Positions 10,608-18,719 of a stretch of DNA of 64,000 nucleotides are shown here, piece by piece. The position numbers and the translations under genes were made by a program. Within the stretch, counting starts at the first letter, position 1, and each line of letters opens with the position of its first letter. Location: NCBI RefSeq assembly GCF_025548555.1, contig NZ_JAJLPA010000008.1, positions 1-64,000 of the forward strand, read 5' to 3'. This DNA comes from Sphingomonas sp. A2-49. GTDB lineage: Bacteria; Pseudomonadota; Alphaproteobacteria; Sphingomonadales; Sphingomonadaceae. The notes under the pieces are model-generated. The model was not told the origin of the DNA. It did not search any database and saw nothing but the letters and a program-made list of their open reading frames with translations.

Positions 10608-10728
10608 ATGTGGGGCGTTCGGGATTTTTCCCCCTGTTGCCCGGACGATCAACCACCACTTCCCGCCTGCGTGACGAACGCCAGGTCGGCCCTCGCTCCA
10701 TGCCCCCGGAGCGGGGGCCTTTCCGTTT
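10608..10728 (+). ncRNA. Candidate structured small RNA in lolA-xthA gap
   Basis: The 278-base gap between lolA and xthA holds no convincing gene. It contains an 8-bp perfect stem (GGCGTTCG at 10614-10621 with CGAACGCC at 10675-10682) enclosing a smaller GTTG/CAAC hairpin. An intrinsic-terminator-like hairpin follows at 10702-10718. A long-range stem plus terminator is the layout of a free small RNA, but a 5' leader of xthA is also possible. The family is not recognised. Confidence 0.4.
10702..10728 (+). terminator. Rho-independent terminator upstream of xthA
   Basis: GCCCCCG (10702-10708) pairs perfectly with CGGGGGC (10712-10718) around a GAG loop, followed by the pyrimidine-rich CTTTCCGTTT. 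The T-tract is interrupted, so strength is uncertain. It would end lolA read-through or the candidate small RNA. Confidence 0.6.
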
Positions 10729-10820
10729 GGACCCGCCGCCTGTCGCCGCGGCCCTGCCGGTGGCAACCACGCCCTCCGCCAACCTTGCCGGCCCCTTCCC
10801 CCCCGCCTAGATGCGTCCCG

Positions 10821-11603
10821 GTGAAGATCGTCTCCTGGAACATCAATTCGGTCCGCTTCCGGATCGCCATCGTCGAGCAGTTCCTGCGCGAGGCCGAACC
10901 CGACATCCTGTGTCTGCAGGAAACCAAGGTGATCGACGCGGACTTCCCGTTCGATACGTTCCGGTCGCTCGGCTACGACCATATCGTCATCCACGGCCAG
11001 CGCATGCACCATGGCGTCGCGATCCTGAGCCGCGTGCCGATCGCCGCCGACGACCGGTTCGACTGGCAGGCGAACCGCGAGGCGCGCCATGTCGGTGTCC
11101 GCCTGCCCAACGGCGTGCGGCTGGAGAACGTCTACGTTCCCGCCGGCGGCGACGTACCGGATCGCGACGTCAACCCGAAATTCGGGCAGAAACTCGATTT
11201 CGTCGAGCGGATGACCCAATGGTCGCGGACGCTCGTCGGGCCGACGATCCTGACCGGCGATTTCAACATCGCGCCGTTGCCTGCCGACGTATGGAGCCAC
11301 AAGGCGCTGCTGAAGGTCGTCAGCCACACGCCGGTCGAGGTCGAGGCGCTGGACCGGTTGCAGGGATCGAACGACTGGGTCGATCTCGGCCGGCATTTCC
11401 ATCCCGCGCCGGCGCGACTCCACACCTGGTGGAGCTATCGCTCGTCCGACTGGACGAAGAACGACCGCGGCCGGCGCCTCGATCACATGTGGGCGACGGG
11501 CGACGTCGCCGCCGCCGCGGTCGGCCACACCGTGTTCGAGGATTGCCGCAGCTGGCTGAAGCCGTCCGATCACGTCCCCATCATGACCGAGTTCGCGTTT
11601 TGA
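10821..11603 (+). CDS. xthA: Exodeoxyribonuclease III (AP endonuclease)
   Basis: This 260-residue enzyme of the EEP nuclease fold incises DNA at abasic sites in base-excision repair. Motifs in order: VSWNINSVR near the N-terminus, CLQETK (metal-binding Glu), the catalytic GDFNIAPLPADVW region, and RLDHMW plus PSDHVPI at the end (catalytic His). The GTG at 10821 places the first strand of the fold at residue 2; no strong Shine-Dalgarno is visible. The stop overlaps a TTG start of ribA. Confidence 0.95.
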   Translation: MKIVSWNINSVRFRIAIVEQFLREAEPDILCLQETKVIDADFPFDTFRSLGYDHIVIHGQRMHHGVAILSRVPIAADDRFDWQANREARHVGVRLPNGVRLENVYVPAGGDVPDRDVNPKFGQKLDFVERMTQWSRTLVGPTILTGDFNIAPLPADVWSHKALLKVVSHTPVEVEALDRLQGSNDWVDLGRHFHPAPARLHTWWSYRSSDWTKNDRGRRLDHMWATGDVAAAAVGHTVFEDCRSWLKPSDHVPIMTEFAF

Positions 11604-12661
11604 ACGACGCCCGCGCCGTGTCGCGCGCGATCGACGCGCTGCGCCGCGGCTGGCCGATCGCGATCCACGCGCCGGGCGAAGGCCCCCTGCCCCTGCTCGC
11701 GGTCGAGACCGCCGACGCGGCCGCACTCGCCGCCTTTGCGCCGGACGGGGCGTGGCCCCTGCTGATTTCGAGCGGGCGGGCGGCGACGCTGAACCTGACC
11801 AACCAGCGCGCCGCCGCCGACCCGGATACACCCGTCGTCGTCGCCCCCGCGCCCTGGCTCGACCTCGACACCGCGGTGGCGCTGGCCGATCCGCAATTCG
11901 ACCTCGCGACGCCGATGAAGGGCCCGTTCCGCACCATTGCGGTCGATCGCCCGCGCGCCAGCCTCGCCGCGATCCGGCTCGCGCGGATCGCCGGGCTGAT
12001 GCCCGCCTTCGTCATCGACGGGATCGATCCGGAGGTCACGATCGCCCCCGATGCGATCGACCGCCATCAGGACGCCGGATCGCTGCGCCTCGCGACGCGC
12101 GCGCGGCTGCCGGTCGAGGGTGCCGAGGATGCCGAGATCGTCGCATTCCGCGCGCCCGATTCGAGCGACGAGCATGTCGCGCTGCTGATCGGTCAGCCCG
12201 GTGGCGGCCCGCCGCTGGTCCGGCTGCACAGCGAATGCCTGACGGGCGATGTGCTCGGCAGCCTGAAATGCGACTGCGGACCGCAATTGCGCGCCGCGAT
12301 CGCCGCGATCCGTGCCAGCGGCTGGGGCATCCTGCTGTACCTGCGGCAGGAGGGACGCGGGATCGGGCTGGTCAACAAGCTGCGTGCCTATGCCTTGCAG
12401 GACCAGGGATACGACACCGTCGACGCCAACGTGCGGCTGGGCTTTGCGGTGGATGCGCGCGATTTCGGCGTCGCGGCGCGGATGCTCGACCTGCTCGGCC
12501 AGCGCGCGGTGCGGCTGCTGACCAACAATCCCGCCAAGGTGGCGGGCCTGGAGGCCGCCGGCGTCCGCGTCGTCGAGCGCGTGCCCCACGCCCTGCCCGC
12601 CAACCCCCACAATGCGCGCTATCTGGCCACGAAGCGCGACCGGACGGGGCATCAGCTATAG
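11600..12661 (+). CDS. ribA: GTP cyclohydrolase II with N-terminal extension
   Basis: This 353-residue protein catalyses the first step of riboflavin synthesis from GTP. The C-terminal ~200 residues form the catalytic domain. It has the zinc site SECLTGDVLGSLKCDCG, the LRQEGRGIGL motif and the closing LLTNNPAKVAGLEAAGV. The first ~150 residues are a diverged extra domain (LLAVETADAAALAAFAP, LTNQRAA) that may descend from a DHBP-synthase-like fold but lacks its acidic active-site motifs. The TTG at 11600 overlaps the xthA stop (TTGA); a GTG at 11618 is the alternative. Confidence 0.9.
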   Translation: MNDARAVSRAIDALRRGWPIAIHAPGEGPLPLLAVETADAAALAAFAPDGAWPLLISSGRAATLNLTNQRAAADPDTPVVVAPAPWLDLDTAVALADPQFDLATPMKGPFRTIAVDRPRASLAAIRLARIAGLMPAFVIDGIDPEVTIAPDAIDRHQDAGSLRLATRARLPVEGAEDAEIVAFRAPDSSDEHVALLIGQPGGGPPLVRLHSECLTGDVLGSLKCDCGPQLRAAIAAIRASGWGILLYLRQEGRGIGLVNKLRAYALQDQGYDTVDANVRLGFAVDARDFGVAARMLDLLGQRAVRLLTNNPAKVAGLEAAGVRVVERVPHALPANPHNARYLATKRDRTGHQL

Positions 12662-12668
12662 CGGCGAC

Positions 12669-13160
12669 CTACAGCGCCAGTGCCTCGGGATCGGCCAGCG
12701 CGGTCAGCCGCCGCGCGGCCCGACGTGCGAACCCCAGGGTGCAGCGCTTGCGGACGTGCGCGGGCAGGGGAACCGTATGCGCCTCGCGCACGATCGCCGC
12801 ATCGTAGCGATCGGCGACGATCACGCCGGTGCGTTCGGGCAGAAAGGCGGCGCCGTCCAGCGGCGCTATGTCGAACCCGGCGGGAACCGCCCAGTAATAG
12901 CGGTCGCAATGCCCCAGATAATCGGGCCATTTGCCGTCGCCGAGCAGGTCGGCGCGCGACACCTTGATCTCGACGATCACCAATTGCCCGCGGGCGTCGA
13001 TCGCCATCAGGTCGGCGCGCCGACCGCCGTCGAGCGGGACTTCGGCGATGGTGGTGAGGTCGTGGCGGAGCAGCATCCGCGTCACGCCGCGCGCCACGTC
13101 GGCGGCGCAGATCGCGGGATCGCCACCATCCAGACACGAAGCGGGGGCCATGTCGAGCAT
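12669..13160 (-). CDS. mmcB: MmcB-family DNA repair protein
   Basis: This 163-residue protein belongs to the alphaproteobacterial MmcB family, LexA-controlled and linked to mitomycin-C resistance in Caulobacter. A PD-(D/E)xK-type nuclease core is visible: RRADLMAID, then VIVEIKVSRADL (E-x-K), then WPDYLGHCDRYYWAVP. It is cytoplasmic. It is convergent with ribA and sits directly behind an SOS box, which supports the assignment independently. Nuclease activity is an inference from the motif. Confidence 0.88.
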   Translation of the reverse strand: MLDMAPASCLDGGDPAICAADVARGVTRMLLRHDLTTIAEVPLDGGRRADLMAIDARGQLVIVEIKVSRADLLGDGKWPDYLGHCDRYYWAVPAGFDIAPLDGAAFLPERTGVIVADRYDAAIVREAHTVPLPAHVRKRCTLGFARRAARRLTALADPEALAL

Positions 13161-13173
13161 GACCCCCGCTTAG

Positions 13174-13188
13174 GAACATTCCACGAAC
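13174..13188 (-). promoter_or_regulatory. Alphaproteobacterial LexA (SOS) box of mmcB
   Basis: Read on the minus strand this is GTTC-GTGGAAT-GTTC, an exact match to the alphaproteobacterial LexA operator GTTC-N7-GTTC. It ends 13 bases upstream of the mmcB ATG, so repressor binding would block transcription or initiation. Confidence 0.8.
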
Positions 13189-13209
13189 GGGGCAAGCGCC
13201 CCGTCGGTA

Positions 13210-13890
13210 TCAGCGATAGAAGACGTGGTTGCCGATCATCGCGATCTTGGTGAGGTTGCCGCCCGGGCGGCGATCGGCGGTGTTGAAGAACAGCGCCTTG
13301 GGGGCGGGGCTGTCCCACGCCGCGGCGAGGGCGATCTTGGCGACCGCGAGTGCGGTGCGCCACGACGACCGGCCCTCGTCCACCGACGGAATCTCGCCGC
13401 CGCGCACGAAGCTGAACTGCCCGCGCTGCTTGACGACCGAGCAGACGTCGGCGGGGAAGCGGCCCGACTTCGACCGGTTGATGATGACGTTGGCGACCGC
13501 GAGCTGGCCGGCGAGCGGCTCGCCCTTCGATTCGAAATAGATCGCGCCGGCGAGGCAGCGCTGCGTCGAATCGACGGCGTCGGCGTCCTGCGCGGCGACG
13601 GCTTCGGCGAGGGAATTGTATTCGTCATCCTCGGCGGCATCGCTCGAGGGGATCGGCTGCACCATCTCGACGGCGGCCTGCGGCGTGATGCTCGCGGGGG
13701 CGGAGACGGGAACCGATGCGGGGGCAGCGGGGTTGGTGGTCTGAATGCGGACCGCCGGGGCGGTAACGGCCGGGGCGGGGATCGCGGTGCGATCCAGGTT
13801 CGATGCCCGGACAGGCGAGCTGTGGCTAACCAGCCCCGCCAGAGAGAAAGTCATCGCCGCGATGGCCGCGGCGCGTTGCATGATCGTCAT
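13210..13890 (-). CDS. SleB/CwlJ-type cell-wall hydrolase
   Basis: This 226-residue exported protein has a signal peptide (MQRAAAIAAMTFSLAG region), a Pro/Ala/Thr-rich linker to about residue 100, and a C-terminal Hydrolase_2 domain. The domain shows CLAGAIYFESKGEPLAGQ, VANVIINRSKSGRFP, CSVVKQRGQFSF and the closing NHVFYR. The family includes spore-cortex hydrolases in Bacillus; in non-sporulating Gram-negatives it is taken as a periplasmic peptidoglycan hydrolase. The Glu of YFESKG is the expected catalytic acid. An ATG at 13881 is an alternative start. Confidence 0.88.
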   Translation of the reverse strand: MTIMQRAAAIAAMTFSLAGLVSHSSPVRASNLDRTAIPAPAVTAPAVRIQTTNPAAPASVPVSAPASITPQAAVEMVQPIPSSDAAEDDEYNSLAEAVAAQDADAVDSTQRCLAGAIYFESKGEPLAGQLAVANVIINRSKSGRFPADVCSVVKQRGQFSFVRGGEIPSVDEGRSSWRTALAVAKIALAAAWDSPAPKALFFNTADRRPGGNLTKIAMIGNHVFYR

Positions 13891-14042
13891 TAACGTATTC
13901 GATATGCGGTTGGACCACGGACCCGATCGTCAACCGACCGTCCGGGCATCCCCCCGACTGCGTCACCGACCCGGATCGCACCCAGGCGCGGCACAACGCG
14001 CTTTCACTGTGCGCGGGTCCTTCGCGATCGGGCGTCGTCGAG

Positions 14043-14369
14043 TCAATTCGCCGAGATCGTTTCAGCGGCGAACCGTTCGGCTTCCGGGATGTCCAGTTCG
14101 ACGACCCACAGATCGGGGTCGCGTTCGCGGCGTCGGCGCCAATAGGATTCGGCGCCGTCTGCTGGAGTCGACTCAGTCAGCGTCACTGACCCGTCGAATC
14201 CGATCGTGCGTTCCAGAACCCGTACGGGACCTGAACGGCTCTCGATCAACACAAGGATCGCGCCACCCTGCGCATCCCCTTTCGCACGCACCATGGCGAT
14301 CCCGCCGGCGTCGTTGACCCGGCGCAGCAAGGCGCCGACCGCGATGTGCGTCGGCAGCCGGTCGCTCAC
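14043..14369 (-). CDS. DUF1491 family protein
   Basis: This 108-residue cytoplasmic protein has the DUF1491 pattern: HIAVGALLRRVNDAGGIAMV, LVLIESRSGPVRVLER, and a tail YWRRRRERDPDLWVVELD. Its function is not known. The start overlaps the thioesterase stop by 4 bases, so it is translated from the ptsN-thioesterase transcript. Confidence 0.85.
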   Translation of the reverse strand: MSDRLPTHIAVGALLRRVNDAGGIAMVRAKGDAQGGAILVLIESRSGPVRVLERTIGFDGSVTLTESTPADGAESYWRRRRERDPDLWVVELDIPEAERFAAETISAN

Positions 14370-14821
14370 GCCGCGCGATAACCGGGCAGGCCCGACAACG
14401 GGATCTGGGATCGCATGAACGTGCCGGTGCCGCGCGCCGCTTCCTCGCCATCGGCGTCGATCAGCCGGGCGTCGGCGACGTAGACGCGGCGCTTGCCGCT
14501 GATCCAGCGTCCCTCGGCGACCACCGGCCCCGCCTTCAACGGGCGGGTGAGCAGCAGGTTGAACGCGGTGGTCAGCAGGAAGCGATCGGTGACGAGGCTG
14601 TTCGCGGCATAGAAAGCCGCATCGTCGAGCATCTTGAAATAGCTGGTTCCGTGCACCGCCCCCGCGGCGTGGAAATGGCGTTCGTCGAGGCTGAAGTGGA
14701 TGTGCGCCACCCCGGCCTCGACGATCTCGAGCCGGGATTCGAACAGCCGGTTGATCGGCGCGGCGGCGTAGAGGGCTTCGAGCGCGCGAAAATGCGCGGC
14801 CGCGCCGGCGTCAGGCGGCAT
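14366..14821 (-). CDS. PaaI-type hotdog thioesterase
   Basis: This 151-residue hotdog-fold protein probably hydrolyses acyl-CoA thioesters; the substrate is unknown. The central segment HFHAAGAVHGTSYFKMLDDA corresponds to the hotdog catalytic loop and helix, and the strands RWISGKRRVYVADARL and GTGTFMRS follow. The start at 14821 is chosen because it overlaps the ptsN stop region by 11 bases and begins the conserved domain. Upstream in-frame ATGs would extend further into ptsN. Confidence 0.8.
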   Translation of the reverse strand: MPPDAGAAAHFRALEALYAAAPINRLFESRLEIVEAGVAHIHFSLDERHFHAAGAVHGTSYFKMLDDAAFYAANSLVTDRFLLTTAFNLLLTRPLKAGPVVAEGRWISGKRRVYVADARLIDADGEEAARGTGTFMRSQIPLSGLPGYRAA

Positions 14822-15275
14822 CGCGCGCGGCGTCGGCGGTGAACAGCGCATAGAGCGCGTCGGGCGATCCCGCACCGCGCAGCTTGGCGAGGAACGTCCG
14901 GTCGCGCAGCCGGCGCGACACCCGCGCCAGCGCCTTCAGATGATCGGCACCGGCATCCTCCGGCGACACCAGCATGAAGACGAGGTCGACCGGCAGGTCG
15001 TCGACCGCGTCGAATTCGATCGGCTGCGCCAGGCGCATGAACACGCCGGTCACCGCGTCGAGGCCGGGCAGCCGCGCGTGCGGGATCGCGACCCCGCCGC
15101 CGAAACCGGTCGAGCCGATCTTCTCGCGCGCGGTCAGCCGTTCGGCGGTGAGCCGGCCGTCGAGCCCCAGCGCGTCGACCGCGGTGGCGAGCTGGACGAA
15201 CAGCGCCTTCTTATGGGCGACCGGCACGTCCTTGTAGACCGCCTCCGGTCGCAGGAGGTCGCTGAAGTCGTTCAT
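14811..15275 (-). CDS. ptsN: PTS IIA-like nitrogen regulatory protein PtsN
   Basis: This 154-residue EIIA-Ntr protein is the terminal phosphoacceptor of the nitrogen PTS, a regulatory relay without sugar transport. The phosphorylatable histidine is His66 in GGVAIPHARL. The domain is complete (LVFMLVSPEDAGADHLKALARVSR). It lies downstream of hpf, a conserved pairing. Its upstream phosphodonor EI-Ntr (ptsP) is at 57.0 kb in this window. Confidence 0.93.
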   Translation of the reverse strand: MNDFSDLLRPEAVYKDVPVAHKKALFVQLATAVDALGLDGRLTAERLTAREKIGSTGFGGGVAIPHARLPGLDAVTGVFMRLAQPIEFDAVDDLPVDLVFMLVSPEDAGADHLKALARVSRRLRDRTFLAKLRGAGSPDALYALFTADAARDAA

Positions 15276-15298
15276 GGTACACTCGGCAATGATGAAGG

Positions 15299-15330
15299 CC
15301 CCGCCGGGCCCTGTAGCGCGCCCGGCGGGG
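15299..15330 (-). terminator. Strong hairpin between hpf and ptsN
   Basis: An 11-bp perfect inverted repeat (CCCCGCCGGGC and GCCCGGCGGGG) with a 10-base loop lies in the gap between the hpf stop and the ptsN start. No clean T-run follows on the minus strand. It is therefore more likely a partial terminator or an mRNA 3'-end stabiliser for hpf. Confidence 0.5.
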
Positions 15331-15340
15331 AGAAGGAAGT

Positions 15341-15961
15341 TCAGCCGGCGGCGGGCTGCGTCGCGGCCTGTGCGACCGCCTGGCGCTGCGGTTCGACCCA
15401 GCCGATCGTGCCGTCGCCGCGGCGGTAGACCATGTTGTAGGCGCCGGTGCCCGCGTTGCGGAACAGCAGCGCGGCGGTGTCGCGCAGGTCGAGCATCATC
15501 ACCGCGTCCGACACGCTGGCGTCGGGGATGTCGACGCGCGTCTCGGCGATGATGAGCGGGGCGTCGCCGACGTCCTCCTCGGTCGGTGCCGTCTCCTGGA
15601 ACAACGTATAGCCGGCGTTGTCGTAGCCCATGTCCTCCTGGATCGCGGCGGCCTCTCCCGCGTGACGATCCTTCAGGCGACGCATGTAGCGGCGCAGCTG
15701 CGTCTCGATCTTGCCCGCCGCGCCGTCGAACGCGGGGTGGGCGTCGTGCGCCTCGTGACGGCCCTTGAGCACCAGCCCCTTCATGACGTGGACGACGATG
15801 TCGCACTTGAAGCCGACGTCGTGCGGCCCCTTGCCGAAGGTCACCTCGGCCGAGATGGCGCGGGCGAAATATTTCGTGGCGATACCCTGAAGCCGGTCGC
15901 TCACATGATCCTTGAGCGCGTCGCCGGTAGCGACCTGATGACCAGAGATCCGGATATCCAT
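15341..15961 (-). CDS. hpf: Long-form ribosome hibernation promoting factor
   Basis: This 206-residue protein has an N-terminal S30AE domain (MDIRISGHQVATGDALKDHV, about residues 1-105) that binds the 30S decoding region. A linker and a C-terminal dimerisation domain follow (GDAPLIIAETRVDIPDASVSDAVMMLDL region, residues ~135-195). The two-domain length marks the long form that produces 100S ribosome dimers. GGAGAAG seven bases upstream favours the ATG at 15961 over the one at 15973. It precedes ptsN, as in many proteobacteria. Confidence 0.93.
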   Translation of the reverse strand: MDIRISGHQVATGDALKDHVSDRLQGIATKYFARAISAEVTFGKGPHDVGFKCDIVVHVMKGLVLKGRHEAHDAHPAFDGAAGKIETQLRRYMRRLKDRHAGEAAAIQEDMGYDNAGYTLFQETAPTEEDVGDAPLIIAETRVDIPDASVSDAVMMLDLRDTAALLFRNAGTGAYNMVYRRGDGTIGWVEPQRQAVAQAATQPAAG

Positions 15962-16011
15962 GTTCTTCTCCATTGATGTGGGCCGGCCTGTTGGCCTTTG
16001 CCCGGTTGGCG

Positions 16012-16704
16012 CTAATCGAACGCCGCGACCCCCCAAAGCGGATCCTGCAACTTGGCAACAAATGCGGCATGCGCCGCAAGTTCCGCGTCCGACGCCCGGA
16101 ACGTGCGCGGCGGGCGCACCGTGACGGGCCGCCGGACGGTGACCTGGATCGTTTCGACGCGAGACGCGTCGCTGACCAGCCCCAGTCCGATCTGTCGCCC
16201 GCCGAGCAGTTCGACATAGACCTGTGCCAGCAGCTGCGCGTCGAGCAGCGCGCCGTGCAGCACGCGATGCGAGCGATCGACGCCGAAGCGCGAACACAGA
16301 GCGTCGAGCGTGTGCTTGGCGCCGGGATGGCGGCTGCGCGCGATCTGGAGCGTGTCGACCATCCGGTCGACGTGGACGATCCGGCGCCCGCAGCGGCTCA
16401 ATTCGCCGTTGAGGAAGGAAAAATCGAAGCCTGCGTTGTGTGCGATCAGCGGCGCCTCGCCGAGGAAATCGATCAGCGCCTCGCACGCCTCGGCGAATTT
16501 CGGCTTGTCGCGGAGGAAGGCGTCGCTGATCCCGTGCACCGCCTGCGCCTCGGCGGGCATGACGCGCTCCGGATGGTAATAAGCGTGGAAGGTCCGACCC
16601 GTCTCGACGCGGTTGACCATCTCGACGCAGCCGATCTCCACGAGCCGGTCGCCGCCGGCGAAACTGAGGCCGGTGGTTTCGGTATCGAAGACGATCTCGC
16701 GCAT
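16012..16704 (-). CDS. dnaQ: DNA polymerase III epsilon subunit (proofreading exonuclease)
   Basis: This 230-residue DEDDh exonuclease shows ExoI FDTETTG (Asp7, Glu9), ExoII HNAGFDFSFLN and ExoIII with H-x4-D (HGALLDAQ). It removes misincorporated bases as part of the replicative core. The gene follows coaE by 7 bases in the minus-strand operon that begins next to oriC. The C-terminal ~50 residues, rich in Val/Arg/Pro, would bind the alpha subunit. Confidence 0.95.
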   Translation of the reverse strand: MREIVFDTETTGLSFAGGDRLVEIGCVEMVNRVETGRTFHAYYHPERVMPAEAQAVHGISDAFLRDKPKFAEACEALIDFLGEAPLIAHNAGFDFSFLNGELSRCGRRIVHVDRMVDTLQIARSRHPGAKHTLDALCSRFGVDRSHRVLHGALLDAQLLAQVYVELLGGRQIGLGLVSDASRVETIQVTVRRPVTVRPPRTFRASDAELAAHAAFVAKLQDPLWGVAAFD

Positions 16705-16711
16705 GACACCT

Positions 16712-17317
16712 CTATCCGCCTGTGGACGGCACCATGCAAGCGATGACGCGGCGGACCGCGTCGCGCGTGACGTCGAGCGGCACATCGGTGGGGATGACGA
16801 CATCGGCACGCGCGCGCTTGTCGGCATCGGGCAGCTGGCGCGCGAGGATCGCGTCGAGCCGCGCGGGCGTCATGCCCGGCCGCGCCAGCGTGCGGGCGCG
16901 CTGGACGGCGGGCGCGGCGGACACCACCGCGACCCTGTCGACACCGCGCTCGCCACCGGTCTCGAACAGCAGCGGGACGTCGAACACGACCAGCGGCGCA
17001 TCGGCATGCGCGGCGAGGAAGGCGGCGCGGTCCTCGGCCACGGCGGGGTGGACGATTCCTTCCAGCCGTCGCATCGCCGAATCGTCGCCCAGGACCGCGG
17101 CGGACAGGGCAGGGCGGTCCACCCCCGCCGCGCCGGTCGTGCCGGGAAAGGCCGCCTCGATCGCCGCGACGAGCCGGCCGCCGGGACCCTGCAGCCGATG
17201 CACGGCGGCATCGGCATCGAAGACGGGCACGCCCGCATCGGCGAACATCGCCGCGACGGTCGACTTGCCCATGCCGATCGAGCCGGTGAGGCCAAGCACC
17301 AGCGGCCGTCGCGTCAT
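16712..17317 (-). CDS. coaE: Dephospho-CoA kinase
   Basis: This 201-residue P-loop kinase phosphorylates dephospho-CoA at the ribose 3'-OH in the last step of CoA synthesis. Visible motifs are the Walker A GLTGSIGMGKST (residues 9-20), DADAAVH, and VVFDVPLLFETG followed by QRARTLARPG. The start overlaps the aroE stop by 4 bases. Confidence 0.95.
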   Translation of the reverse strand: MTRRPLVLGLTGSIGMGKSTVAAMFADAGVPVFDADAAVHRLQGPGGRLVAAIEAAFPGTTGAAGVDRPALSAAVLGDDSAMRRLEGIVHPAVAEDRAAFLAAHADAPLVVFDVPLLFETGGERGVDRVAVVSAAPAVQRARTLARPGMTPARLDAILARQLPDADKRARADVVIPTDVPLDVTRDAVRRVIACMVPSTGG

Positions 17318-18129
17318 CCCAGCAGCAGCGCGCGCAGATCGTCGTCGCCATCGCGCGGCGGCGCGACGCCGAAGAACAGCTCGAACGCGAGCGCCGCCTG
17401 TCCGACCAGCATCTCCAGCCCGTCGACGGTATCGAGCCCGCGCGCGCGCGCCGCGGCGAGCAGCGGCGTTTCGAGCGGCGCATAGACGATGTCGTAGACG
17501 ACCGCGTCCTCGCCCAGCACGTCGAGGTCCATCTCGAGCGGGGGCTGGCCCGCCATGCCGAGCGTGCTGGCGTTGACGAGCAGCGCGGTGTCGGGCGCGA
17601 GCGGCGCGCCCAGCGGCAATGCCTGGCCCTTCAGTCCGAAGGACGACAGCAGCACGCCCGCTTTCAGCACGTTGCGGTTGAGCAAGGTGACCGGTCCGAC
17701 GTCCATCCGGGCGAGCGCGAACAGGATCGCGCGCGCCGCGCCGCCGGCACCGACGACCGTGACGGGCCGACCGGCGAAATCGAAGCCGGCGAGCGGCGCA
17801 TAGAAGCCGCCGGCGTCGGTATTGGTGCCGACCGGCACGCCGTCGTCGGCACGGAACACGGTGTTGATCGCGCCGATGCCGCCGCGCACGTCGCCGCGAT
17901 CGTCGACATGGTCGAGCGCGGCGAGCTTGTGCGGCATGGTGATGTTGCAGCCGCGCCAGTCGGGATCCTCGCGCCGTTCGGCGAAGAAGCGCGGCAGGTC
18001 GTCCGCGCCCACCAGCGTCTTGCGGTATTCGGCGTCGAGGCCCAGGCGGTCGAGCCAGAAGCCGTGGATCACGGGCGACTTCGACTGCACGATCGGATCG
18101 CCGATCACCTCGGCATAGGGGCGGGTCAT
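17314..18129 (-). CDS. aroE: Shikimate dehydrogenase
   Basis: This 271-residue NADP-dependent enzyme reduces 3-dehydroshikimate in aromatic amino acid synthesis. The substrate domain begins with AEVIGDPIVQSKSPVIHGFW and carries NITMPHK (catalytic Lys). The NADP Rossmann motif is VVGAGGAARAILFAL, and NASTLGM follows. It overlaps maf upstream and coaE downstream by 4 bases each. Confidence 0.96.
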   Translation of the reverse strand: MTRPYAEVIGDPIVQSKSPVIHGFWLDRLGLDAEYRKTLVGADDLPRFFAERREDPDWRGCNITMPHKLAALDHVDDRGDVRGGIGAINTVFRADDGVPVGTNTDAGGFYAPLAGFDFAGRPVTVVGAGGAARAILFALARMDVGPVTLLNRNVLKAGVLLSSFGLKGQALPLGAPLAPDTALLVNASTLGMAGQPPLEMDLDVLGEDAVVYDIVYAPLETPLLAAARARGLDTVDGLEMLVGQAALAFELFFGVAPPRDGDDDLRALLLG

Positions 18130-18719
18130 GCGGGGATCACTCCACGGATACGCAAATAGTCGAGGACATTGAGCAGCGGCAGTCCGAGGACGGTGAACTG
18201 GCTGCCCTCGATCCGGGTGAACAGCTGCGCGCCGGGCCCCTCTATCCGGTAGCAGCCGACGCAGCCTGCGATCGCCGGCCACTCGCGATCGAGATAGGAT
18301 TCGATGAAGGCCGGCGAAAGCGGGCGGACGTGCATCCGCGCCGCCTCGACATGCCGCCACACCGGCCGCCCCGCTTCCGCCACGACCGCGGCGCTCCACA
18401 GTTCGTGGCGGGCGCCAGCCATGCGCGCGAGATGCTCGGCGGCCTGTGCGCGGCTTTCGGGCTTGTCGAGCAACGTGCCGTCGGCGAGCGCGACGACGCT
18501 GTCGCTGCCCAGCACCAGCCGGTCGGGGTGGCGCAGGCTGACCTTCACCGCCTTCAGTTCGGCGAGCGCATCGGCGAGGTCGCGCGGCCGGGTGCCCGCG
18601 AGCGACGCCTTGGCGGCATCCTCGTCCACCCCGGCGGCGGTGGCGTCGAAGGGCACGCCCGCGGCGGTGAGCATCGCGCGCCGCGAGGCGCTCTGCGAGG
18701 CGAGGAGGAGCGGGGTCAT
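18126..18719 (-). CDS. maf: Maf-family nucleotide pyrophosphatase
   Basis: This 197-residue protein starts with the family hallmark LLLASQSASRRAML and has LVLGSDSVVAL and GCVGCYRIEGPGAQLF. Maf proteins hydrolyse canonical and modified nucleoside triphosphates as a house-cleaning function; the base preference of this one is not evident. It is the second gene of the operon starting with the PEP-synthase regulator. Confidence 0.92.
   Translation of the reverse strand: MTPLLLASQSASRRAMLTAAGVPFDATAAGVDEDAAKASLAGTRPRDLADALAELKAVKVSLRHPDRLVLGSDSVVALADGTLLDKPESRAQAAEHLARMAGARHELWSAAVVAEAGRPVWRHVEAARMHVRPLSPAFIESYLDREWPAIAGCVGCYRIEGPGAQLFTRIEGSQFTVLGLPLLNVLDYLRIRGVIPA

Noticed and set aside
13796..13812. 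GGTTCGATGCC resembling a tRNA T-loop
   Set aside because: It lies inside the SleB-type gene, with no acceptor, D or anticodon stems around it.
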